DNA of 64,000 nt, from assembly GCA_027475525.1 (NCBI GenBank), contig JAMWFC010000009.1:2336187-2400186 (forward strand), written 5' to 3'. Shown here piece by piece: positions 55,075 through 64,000 of the stretch. Within the stretch, counting starts at the first letter, position 1, and every line of letters starts with the position of its first letter. Both the position numbers and the translations under genes were made by a program. The notes under the pieces are model-generated. The model worked only from the letters and a program-made list of their open reading frames with translations, had not been told where the DNA came from and made no database searches. The stretch comes from Macrolepiota albuminosa. Taxonomy: Eukaryota > Basidiomycota > Agaricomycetes > Agaricales > Agaricaceae.

Positions 55075-57232
55075 ATGATACGGGACATCCCCCAGAGTAC
55101 AGTATCTGTCTTGCTCCTCTTTTTGGCCACCCTCGCTGTTCTTGCCCTACGGAGCCAGCGACGATCTCAGCTATCATTGCCACCTGGACCACGTCCGATT
55201 CCTTTCTTGGGAAATGTGACTGATTTCACACTTAAACAGTTGTGGCTTACTGCAACTAGATGGTCAAAACGTTATGGTATGTTCTATCCGTTTGATGGTT
55301 GCATTCATGCTAAATTCTCGCTCGCTCTTGAAGGAGACGTCTGCCATCTTCAGGTCCTCAACTGGCACATCATTGTTGCGAGTAATCCTGATGTTGTAAA
55401 TGAGCTCTTGGATAATCGAGGAGCAATTTACTCCGACAGGCCAACACTCCAGATGTCTGGTATATTGTAAGTTGCACGATCGTTCGATTCCTTCATCTGA
55501 TATGGATATCACGGCCTGAGATGCGGCGTTGAAAATATGGTGAAACCTCTCTTTCGATCTGGTAGAAAGCGCACTGATATGCAGTATGCTACTAGGTCCC
55601 ACTTTCTAAATATAATGAAACATTCAAGCGTCAGCGTCGATTGATCCAGCAGACTCTTGGCCCTCGAAGTATCCCTGCCTATCATTCGATGATACAACAT
55701 GAGACAGCCGTCTTTCTCCGTGCCTTACTTCATAACCCAGATAGCTATCTCAGCGACATCCGCAAATATGCGGGTGGTTTAACCCTGGCAGTTGTCTACG
55801 GATACAAGGTCAAGTCCGCCGACGACAAATATCTGATCATGGCCGAGGAATGTTTAGCCATTCTCGCCAACGAAATCGCTTCTGGCAGTGGAATTTGGCT
55901 TGTCGATATTCTCCCTGTTCTTGCTTATCTGCCTTGGTGGTTTCCTGGTGCTAGTTTCAAAAGGAAAGCAGCTATCTGGAAGCCAAAGATGATTGAGTTT
56001 ATACGGGCGCCTTTCGAGTACTCAAAGTCCGCCGTTGTGGGTTATTTGAGATTATTCAATGTTCCTATCTCTTGTAACAACTCCTTTTAGCGCGACGGAA
56101 CAATACTACCTTCCTTCTGCTCCAAGTTCTTAATGGAGGACGCCCTTGAACACGACATAGAGAATGATGTTATGTATAGCGCTAATTCTATGTACGCTGC
56201 TAGTGCTGACACGGTGATTGCTCCAAACCTGGCGGGTCTTTCTTTCTGCTGATTACTTTCCTACTTCCAGACCGTGACATCAATTTCTCAATTTATCTTA
56301 GCCATGGTCTTGCATCCGGAGGTGATGCGAAAGGCACAGCAAGAGATCGACGCTGTTGTCGGGCCTGATCGCCTACCCAACTTTGAAGATAGACCATTCC
56401 TTCCTTACGGTATTCCGGCGTTCAAGCTATCGAATACATTATATTAACACTATAGTGCAGTGGAGGCTGTAATGTCTGAGGTATGGCGATGGGGTGTGCC
56501 GACACCACTAAGTAAGGCTTCATCACAATTGCTGCAATGCCCAAGCTTCCTAAAACTTAACAGATCTCCCGCATTACACGTCACAAGACGATATATATCG
56601 TGGGATGCATATTCCAAAGAATTCGATAGTACGCTAGCTCATCCACTCTTCGCTCAAAAAGGCTTATAGCTACTGCAGGTCATTGCTAATATCTGGTAGG
56701 TGAATATCACTAAAATATTCGGCGCTCTCCAGTCATTCTCAGATAGGGCCATTCTACGCGATGAAAATCTCTTCCCCAACCCCGATGCTTTTGACCCGTC
56801 TCACTTCTACTGCGTTCAAGACATTGAACTGAAAAAAAGGAGAGACCCGCGGAACTATATCTTTGGATTTGGAAGAAGGTACTTACATTCGTCGATGATC
56901 CTGTGCTTCAAGCGCTGAGACCGTTTACTGCCAGGCGCTGCCCTGGTGCTTCCCTGGTCGACTCCTCCGTCTGGCTATTGATAGTTTCCGTACTTGCGAC
57001 TATGGACATCAGAAAGAAGATAGACAATAATGGAAACACCATTGAACCCAAGATCTCGTACAGTAATTCGATCTTCAGGTGCTTCTATTTGTAGCCCTTT
57101 GAGCCGACGTCTGATTGTCTCAACAGAGTACCCGATAAATTTGAATTTGATGTTCAACCACGTTCTATGCAAAGTCTACGATTAATTGGTGTGGAAGCCG
57201 GGGTGTCAGACAACACTAATATGATGAAGTAG
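55075..57232 (+). CDS. Cytochrome P450 monooxygenase, 523 aa
   Basis: Twelve exons join in frame: 55075-55276, 55334-55466, 55521-55539, 55596-56036, 56091-56213, 56271-56409, 56461-56511, 56564-56628, 56679-56695, 56747-56878, 56935-57078, 57127-57232. An N-terminal membrane anchor ('[16 protein letters not shown]') is followed by the proline hinge '[13 protein letters not shown]'. The I-helix is '[16 protein letters not shown]', the K-helix ExxR is 'EVWR', the PERF-like block is 'PDAFDPSHF' and the heme loop is 'FGFGRRRCPG', with Cys as iron ligand. All diagnostic residues are present. Exons of 19 and 17 bp are unusually small but needed to keep frame and homology. Endoplasmic reticulum enzyme using a P450 reductase. 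It resembles the large basidiomycete group near O-methylsterigmatocystin oxidoreductase-like P450s; the CYP family and substrate are not assigned. Confidence 0.9.
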
Positions 57233-58834
57233 CTCCGACATCTCGTCAGTGTTGCGCAATCACAATAGTAGGTCAGCTGCTCCATAGATTACATCAAGTT
57301 CTCTCCACGCTTGATCTAAGCTTCTCCATCACATCATGCTTAGGTACAGTTTAATCGACCATATTTCCATTTTTGTCATTCAGATGTGTGCAGAAGACGC
57401 ATGACATCAAACGATTTTTATGAACACTGTCCTGATATCATTGTCAGTGCATTTGATTAACATAGTTGATACTGCTATTCCAAAACTTATTCAAATTGAA
57501 AGTCACTGTTCCAATACTGTTTCTTGTTGTTTCATATATATGCCAATCTATCGGCATCTGAGACATCAAAAACATTTTGACGTCGGAGATCTACGGGGTC
57601 ACGTGCTTACAATAACCTCCTCTCTCCACTCTTTTTTAAGGCTTTGACCAGCAGTGCGCAACGCGGCGCGTCAAGAGAACCGAAAACATAAATGGTAAGT
57701 AGACGCCGTGTAAAGACATCCCTGGGAACCTAATGGACTCAGATACAAACCTTTTGTCCACACCGGCAATATTGACCAGGGTGCGCTAAAAGATAGTCTC
57801 AAATGTCATGTACCCTACCTACAGGCAGAACGTAACCGTGGGAGTGGGCAGGAAAAGTAGTCCAAGAACGAGGGACATCGCGCCCGCTGAGCCAAATCAC
57901 TTCCCTCCGATCAACTCTCTCAATCCAAACACCAAGGCAAAAAACGTAGCCACGACGAAAAATCTTCCGATGGCCATTACGAGCGTGATTCCTATCATGC
58001 TTTATTATTTGAGGATATTTACGTCCTCACTCTCTTAGGCCCTATCCACCTCATTACTACTATGGCGAACGTGGCTGTGAGCGCAGATTAATGCCGGCGC
58101 CAGAACCTGAACCTAAGGCCGCTTGCCTTCATCTTCTTACCAGTCACTATTGAGTTCATCACTATACTCCCATCCTTATGCTCACTCGGCACTCACACTC
58201 CGCCAATTCTATCACGATATTTACTCGGTTCACGACTTTGTGTTCGTAGGCATTCCACAGAACTCTATGCAACGCCTATCAACATTTATCGCTTTGACCC
58301 GCCATACTATCTGTCCAACACGTACAGCTTGTATACTCCACATAAAGGGGGCACCTCGCGTATGTGTGTACTTTTTTTCCGATCAAGATCAAAGAGAAAT
58401 TCTTTCGGGAGACTGTAAGCTTTTTTCCATGCGATATGGAGGAGTCATGTCCACATCAAGAACCGCTTAAAATCAAACCTTATCAAAGACTGTGGAGCGG
58501 ACGGACCGCGGATACTGTGAAGCAAGGGTCAAAGGCATCAGAATATGTGCTGTGATGTTGACTTTTGGGTGTTAATATGCTTCTTTCCAAATGTACTATC
58601 ATTTTCGATCTACAATCTATCTCCACTGGAACGCCGCGTTCGTAAGGATGAATCCCGCAGAACAATCATCAAGACTTCCATATGAGCCGGAAGTATCCAT
58701 GAGACATGGAGGAGGCCGACAATCTGTAGCAGGTATATATATATATATATATATAATAGGTTTGCCTGCCTTCCTCATCTTCGCCCACTCGACTCTGCCT
58801 TTTGAAGCTATATTACTTGAGACTCTTTTAGCAA
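57233..58834. other. 1.6 kb between P450 and monooxygenase, no gene supported
   Basis: No conserved domain was found on either strand. Minus-strand frames between 57640 and 58020 include hydrophobic stretches ('MIGITLVMAIGRFFVVATFF', 'MSLVLGLLFLPTPTVTF') that could be exons of a small membrane protein, but no convincing splice model was found. A (TA)n run occurs at 58735-58755. Confidence 0.35.
58735..58755. repeat. (TA)n microsatellite
   Basis: About ten TA units, about 80 bp upstream of the monooxygenase start codon. Confidence 0.9.
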
Positions 58835-60672
58835 ATGTCTGTCTCTCCTCGCCTTCGTGTGGCCATTAGGTGAAACGTCTTGACCATCCCTAAAACTGCG
58901 TGCTAACATCAAGTTTCCATTGTTGTAGTGGCGGTGGTATTGGCGGCCTTGCACTCGCCGCCTTCATATGCTTCCATTCCAATGACATTGCTGTTGATAT
59001 CTACGAAACAAAAGAAGAGATCTCATCCATCGGTGCAGGGATTGCCATCTGGAAACGGACCTGGCAAACCCTGCAGGACATCGGCCTTGAAGAAGAAGTT
59101 AAGAAACGAAAACTTCCTTTACCGAAGGATGGAGAAGGTGCGTTCAACGAGTTCAGGATTCTTCTATTGATATGTAAGAGATGTGATTTGACATACTAGC
59201 CATTGGGCCCATTTTTCGCAAAGCAGACCAGTCTACGTCTGGCATTGACTTCCATAATCATATGATGCCTTGTACGTTGAAGTTTTGCACTTGTCTAGGG
59301 GAGAAACTCACAGTCTGTAGATGGCCCTCTGACCGTTCCCCGTCCAATACTCTTGGATATGCTGAAGTTGAGGCTCTCTGGTCTTTGCACCATTCATACT
59401 TCGACCCATGTAGTAAGCTACGAAGAGAAGTCCGAAGGAGGAATCTCGATCCAAATGAAGGATGGCTCCACACAGATGGCCGACGTTTTGATCGGCTGTG
59501 ATGGTGTCCATTCCGTCACAAGAGCTACGCTTTTCAAGAAATTAGCCAAAATAGACTCTTTTCTTGGATATGAAAAATTCTGCGAGCCTAAATGGAGGTA
59601 CTTGGTTGTCTATTCATGCAATATTATATTCTGGATGTTTTCTAGTGGGACCCTTGCGTATCGGGGCATGGCGGATCGCAATAAGTTACGCCAGCAGAAT
59701 CCGAAGAACCTTGCGTTGGATCAAGCTAGAATTGTAAGTCTCTTTGAACATAGCAGTGTTATCAAAGCTCAATATACCTTATAAGTGGTGTGGAAAGTCG
59801 AAGGCGAGTACAATCGGCAAGAGGTTGACTTTTTGGCCCTCATCGGACTTCTAGCACGTTGTGACCCATCCTTTTGGCGACATAATCAACCTTGTCTGCT
59901 TTTACAATGAGAAAAATGGGTTTGGAACAGCTTATACCGATCCATGGGTAGCCGAAGTTACGACGAATGAAGTGATTGATCACTATAGAGATTGGGAACC
60001 TGCCCTGGTAGAAGTTATATCAGTGGGTAATCTATCTTTGTGGAGCCTGCAGATAGTGATTATAACGACCACAGATGATTCAAGCACCGAGTCGGTGGGC
60101 CATACATGTTGTTGATCCTTTGCCGCTTTCCGTTTCAGGTCATGTTGGTCTACTCGGAGATGCTGTTTGTTCTTCTCTGGCTTACAAATGATAGCATCTA
60201 AAGACCACTTTATATGTAGGCACATGCTATGACCCCCCATCAAGGCGTTGGAGGGGGACAAGCTATTGAGGCATGCATTGATTCTCAACACAGCTCGCCC
60301 ATGCTGATAATGCTCAATTTCAGGATGCTCATATTCTGGGTCGTCTTTTGGCTCATGGAAAAACTAACCGCACAAACCTCTCTAAAGTCCTTGAGATTTA
60401 CCAGGAAGTTCGGCTACCACTTGCAAAGATTGCTGCACAACGCTCTTGGCTAAACGGTAATTGATTATTCATTACGACTGGCTGCATTCTGATCACAATT
60501 GTCAGGACTTCTTTATGATTTCAACCACCCTGATTTTGAAGCTTTGCCACGAGTAACTGCTGAGGACCTGATGCCCATAGGTAAAGCAGTCGGTGAGACT
60601 TTTGCCTGGCTTGGGAAGGGAGGCTGCCATGATGATTGGAGGAAGGCGGAGACTCTGATGTCTACAATTTGA
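58835..60672 (+). CDS. FAD-dependent monooxygenase (salicylate hydroxylase-like), 435 aa
   Basis: Eleven exons join in frame: 58835-58869, 58929-59137, 59200-59271, 59321-59597, 59646-59733, 59786-59803, 59855-60022, 60075-60164, 60220-60270, 60324-60456, 60506-60672. The N-terminus (MSVSPRLRVAI) leads to the FAD Rossmann motif 'SGGGIGGLALAAF' and 'VDIYETKEEISSIGAGIAIW'. The DG motif is 'LIGCDGVHSVTR', the 'YRGM' and 'WCGKSKHVVTHPFG' blocks follow, and the GD motif is 'GLLGDAAHAMTPHQGVGGGQ'. This matches class A flavoprotein hydroxylases that use NAD(P)H and O2 on aromatic substrates. Two introns (59804-59854 and 60271-60323) appear to have GC donors (AAG|GCGAGT and GAG|GCATGC). The 18-bp exon 59786-59803 encodes the conserved WCGK motif. 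It is intact as modelled and follows the P450 in the same direction. Confidence 0.88.
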
Positions 60673-61104
60673 AGTACAGACAGTTATAGTGAGCAAATGC
60701 TTTATAAATTTAATACTGAGATGTAAGGTGTCAGAATTGATGATTGTCCTTAACCTTGAGGAGGAGGAGGAATCGGTTTTTATTTGTTTAAGGACCTATT
60801 TTTATGCACGTGACCATACAGAGGGTTGTATGCTTGAGCTAACTGTGTCCTAGGTTCTACAGTATGATAAGGGGTGGTAATTATGGACACACCCAGTAAG
60901 TACTCCAGCCAAACACTTTTTCAAGTGTGCTGGTTATGCCTTGTAGCCATTTTACTACAATTTGATCTTTCTGGTGTTCATACTACTTCCCCCTATAAAT
61001 CCCTAACTTATCTGCCACTAACGTGCCTTCCCAATTCTCTAAACCCAGCTACATTTAGCAATGCTTGCCCCAAAAGGCCAAGGCTCCATGACTCTAACCT
61101 CTCC
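60673..61104. other. 3' flank of monooxygenase, nothing identified
   Basis: It contains a short GGAGGAGGAGGAA run (60760) and AT-rich sequence, with no gene or repeat boundary seen. Confidence 0.35.
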
Positions 61105-61860
61105 TAGTTCCAGACAATTATTTTTGGAAGCACCATCCCATCTATTCTTCTTTAAGCAATGATTCAGATCAGCAGACCCATGAGACAGGGTCTATGGACC
61201 CCCAGCCAATTCTGATCAAATGGGCCAGCCACATGGTACTTTGGCAGCCTGGGCTATAACACTATTTTAACATCTTATTTTCCTTGCCTATCCATGCTAT
61301 GGCTTGCTTGGTCAGCAAGTTGCCTCTCCCAATTCTACTGCATTGGGGAATTCTTCCACTTGACACTGGCAGGGTGGCTAGGGCATAGGGCAAGTGCAGC
61401 CTTGACAATGGAGTCTTCTTGCATCCTCTCACAATTTCCCTGGCAGATGTCCCAGAGAATGTTGACCTCATCTCCCTGAGCAGAAATCTCCTCTAGTGCC
61501 CAGATGGCAAACAATTCCAGTCTCAGGAGGGTGATGTTATCATTGTCTCTAGCCTCTGAGCCATGGTTGTAAGGGCAACCTCTAGAGGCTGTGGCTTAGT
61601 TACATTGCATAGCTGTTTGTGCTGCTATTAAGATTGCTACCACTTCCCCAGAATTATTTATTTGAGGGATGTGTTCTGAAAGGCAGATTGCCTTATTTTA
61701 TGAGTCTTTGGGGCCAAACTATACCTCTGCTTTTGCTACTGCCTGGCCTTCTTTGTTCTTGATGCACAAGCCATCAGTGTACATAAATTGCAATTAAGTC
61801 TGGGAGAAGTTGGGGCAGTCTTTTTATACTCTGTTTGATGCACATGCATGAGTCTTGCTT
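61105..61860 (-). pseudogene. Degraded RNase H-like retroelement remnant
   Basis: Minus-strand pieces read 'IYTDGLCIKNKEGQAVAKAE' (61780), 'SEHIPQINNSGEVVAILIAA' (61680) and, past an LTR scrap, 'DSIVKAALAL' and 'QLADQASHS'. The spacing of a TDG start, a GE block and an AD-like end is that of RNase H in retroelements. Many stops. The attached RT is not seen, so the parent (non-LTR or other) is uncertain. Confidence 0.4.
61568..61604 (+). repeat. Fragment (first ~37 bp) of the 498/518-bp LTR
   Basis: TGTAAGGGCAACCTCTAGAGGC and the following bases match the start of solo LTR copies 1, 3 and 5, then homology stops. It lies inside the RNase H-like remnant. It is the sixth trace of this LTR family in the window. 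Confidence 0.7.
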
Positions 61861-61877
61861 TAGCAAAACTCTGAAGC

Positions 61878-62157
61878 TGTAAGCATACCACTTACAAGTG
61901 GATAAGGGGCTGGGATCGAAGAGAATTAGGGGCTGGGATTGAAGGGGATTAGGGACTCAATTGGAGGGAGGTTTCAAACCTTATTACAATCGGGTATAAA
62001 TATGGGGTGGTAGTAGGTGTATTGGTACAAAAAAAATCTTTGAATACATTCTGTTTCAGTTAATGTGTGCATCTCAGTGAAGACAGATGTACTATCTGCT
62101 TACACTTTTTTTTTAACTCTAACGTGTATATCTCTCGAAATTGTCCTACTACCTACA
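61878..62157 (+). repeat. Candidate 5' LTR of gypsy element D
   Basis: A TGT..ACA-bounded 280-bp segment (TGTAAGCATACC ... CTACCTACA) lies just before a TGGGCCTGGGACG stretch that could be a primer binding site, and before gag at 62237. It has a TATAAATA-like box near 61996. The second LTR is outside the window, so this is not confirmed. Confidence 0.45.
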
Positions 62158-62236
62158 TGGGCCTGGGACGTCTGCAAAGTTTTGGGGTTTGGTAGAAGTG
62201 ACTGGTGAAGTGACGTGAGGTGCATTAGGCGTTGTT

Positions 62237-64000
62237 GTGGGGAAGACGTTTATTCGATCATTATCCAAGCCACAGGCCTTTTCCCAAATCGGTATAAAAG
62301 GACAGGGTGTATCTAAGACTCACAAGTTCAGCCTGGCTCGTACTCATGCTCAAGCCCGACGTGTTTCTTGTTCTTGTTCTTGCTCTTTTTCCCATGCTTG
62401 TCCCCGGTCATTTTCATGCCTGGACAGTCGTTCCTCGTCACAAATTCTTGACTTGCTGTATCCTCAATCTGATCGTCATCCTGGTTTTTACAATTCCACT
62501 ACCGCTCAGCCATTGTCCACAGTGAATTCATTATCCTCAGATTCCGAAGAGGACCTTCTATACACATTGTCCCTGATATCAGTTATGTCCAAGACCAGAC
62601 TCACTGCATACATGGCCAAAGTCACTCAGATTTTGGCTAGTCACGCTCCAATTATTGGCAGAGGATCCATAGGCTCTTGTCAGCTTGATGCCTTCAAATA
62701 CAGCGCAAAACGTTTCTTTAGTCACAAGAGGGTAAAGGAGGAGGATCAAGTCAAAAGAGTTATGTATAATATTGATTTGTCTGATGTGAGGGCATGGGTC
62801 AAGAAAAACGAAAAGGAGTTGAGAAAACTTACATTTTTGATCTTCATGGCACATTTGAGGAGTTTGGTTTTGGCAACAAACTGGGCTTGGGAGGTTGCTC
62901 AGGGATTGACAGTTAAACAGAGAGACGAGGAGGACTTCAGAGAGTGGGCCTGCAATCTGAGGGAAGCAAATGACATGCTGAGTATTTATACCCGCTTTTA
63001 TATCATCCCAGAATGTATGCACAACCACCTGTTATTGCACTGCCAGAACAACTTGTGACAAGAATATTCCCTCTCGAACAAGGATAGCTGTCTGGATGGT
63101 ATTAAGGATTTTTATGCTTGGCTTTGGGTGGTCTCAGATTTGGATTTGGTGCTCAGGAGGTGCAAGGACCAGCTGAGTAAACATCTTGCAAATTCTCTTG
63201 CACAGTCAACAAAAACACATTTAAAAAATGTTATGAACATTCAGAAATCAGTTGCTACCAGTGATTCAGCAACAAATAGTTCCTCAACCAGCTCCAATAA
63301 AAATACTCTTCTGACTACAGGCACAGGATCTCATGTATATGTTTATGCATTGACAGCAGAGGAGCGTGCTCTGCTAGATCAACATAATGGTTGTTACTGT
63401 TGCAAGAGGCTTTATGTTGGTCATTGGATGCAGGACTGTCTGGACAGCGAAAAACTGTTAACGCTTGCAGAATATGAAACATGTAAACTTACTCTGGCTT
63501 TTGCAGTGGATGTCCAATCGAAGTTTTTGATGAGTAAAGAGAAGGAGAGGAGTTCAAAGAACAAGAAGGGAGGTTTGATTACAGTGGCAGTGGTTTTTGA
63601 AGATTCTACAGATGAGGACGACAGTAGTGAGGCTAGTTCTGAGTATGTGCTCCCTTCCCATCTGAATTATCCCTGTTTTGTCTCAGGGTCTTCCATTACT
63701 CCTGCCTTTGTTAAAAACATATTGATTGACACCGGCACTTCACCAGCGCTGATTTTTTTGACACTTGTGAATAAGCTAGGGTTGCCAACTCATTTATTAC
63801 GTTGACCACTCAAAGTATCTGCTGCATTCACAAAGAAAAATCAAGATTCAAAAATATTGTCTCAATATGTCAGACTTGTTGTGGTTTCTTCCTGTTCCCA
63901 ATGGCATTCTTGCTCTCAAATTTTCATTGTGTGCTCCAATTTGTGCTCTGAATTAATCTTGGGCCTGGACTTTTTACAAAAAAATCATATTGTCGTCAAT
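62237..64000 (+). pseudogene. Gypsy element D: gag and start of protease, running off the window
   Basis: One frame with TGA stops at 63056 and 63803 and no end within the window. A low-complexity Ser/Cys/Arg N-terminus (upstream start uncertain; 'MSKTRLTAYMAKVTQIL' at 62585 could be the real start) precedes a gag core 'DFREWACNLREANDMLSIYT' (62935). A degenerate zinc-knuckle-like 'CYCCKRLYVGHWMQDC' follows (63395). An acidic region (DSTDEDDSSEASSEY) precedes the protease 'LIDTGTSPALIFL' (63723) and 'SELILGLDFLQKNHIVV' at the edge. It is unrelated in detail to elements A and B. The RT and integrase should lie to the right. Confidence 0.7.

Noticed and set aside
57640..58040. Small membrane protein gene on the minus strand
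   Set aside because: The hydrophobic stretches are suggestive, but no start, splice set and stop could be joined into a supported model.
1..64000. CRISPR array, rRNA or bacterial operon features
   Set aside because: No regularly spaced repeats of the right size or rRNA-like sequence were seen, and the gene structure is eukaryotic.

Overview
The window looks like a chromosome segment of a filamentous basidiomycete (Agaricomycete-like). The evidence is dense short introns (43-82 bp in the best-resolved gene), a fungal complex I 78-kDa subunit gene, a P450 / FAD-monooxygenase / MFS / seven-helix membrane protein island, and Ty3/gypsy, Ty1/copia, pogo-like and Crypton-like elements of basidiomycete type. 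No species is assigned.

Layout. 1-2930: AT-rich, decayed gypsy pol (element E) carrying a solo LTR. 3003-26905: a nest of related gypsy elements. Element A (minus strand; 3' LTR 3003-3176, ORF3 3499-6286 continuing at 19298-19383, integrase tail 19544-19822, gag 24647-26905) is split by element B (plus strand, 6292-19297, 5-bp target duplication TCTCG). B has the order LTR-gag-pol-ORF3-LTR. Protease-RT-integrase at 19930-24100 lies in plus orientation exactly where A should have its own pol, so it is best read as an inverted piece of A. 26907-28206: a TA-flanked MITE-like repeat and a fold-back structure. 28326-30995: the NDUFS1-type complex I gene (minus, 9 exons). 31000-39200: mostly AT-rich decayed repeats, a tRNA-like sequence and a solo LTR. 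39209-49938: a stack of DNA transposons (old pogo-like gene T1, holding a Crypton-type recombinase fragment and a TA-flanked element T2) with an apparently fresh Ty1/copia element (41735-47387, identical LTRs, intact 1562-aa ORF) inside T2. 50278-60672: a gene island with a seven-helix membrane protein (minus), an MFS monocarboxylate-type transporter (minus), a cytochrome P450 (plus) and an FAD monooxygenase (plus). 61100-64000: a degraded RNase H-like remnant and the 5' part of another gypsy element running off the right edge.

How it fits together. The two euchromatic gene blocks are bounded by transposons inserted into transposons. All five copies of one 498/518-bp solo LTR, plus a sixth fragment, sit inside or beside other transposons. 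Older gypsy copies carry many in-frame TGA codons, often where a relative has arginine, and the two LTRs of B differ only by transitions mostly explained by CpG loss; both fit methylation-linked decay. The P450, FAD monooxygenase and transporter are plausible partners in oxidation and transport of an aromatic or secondary metabolite, but no substrate can be read from the sequence.

The most novel biology is ORF3: a roughly 1000-residue protein of unknown function encoded 3' of pol in two diverged gypsy copies. The most important technical point is that element B contains three exact tandem duplications of exactly 77 bp at unrelated places, which looks like a k-mer overlap artefact of assembly.
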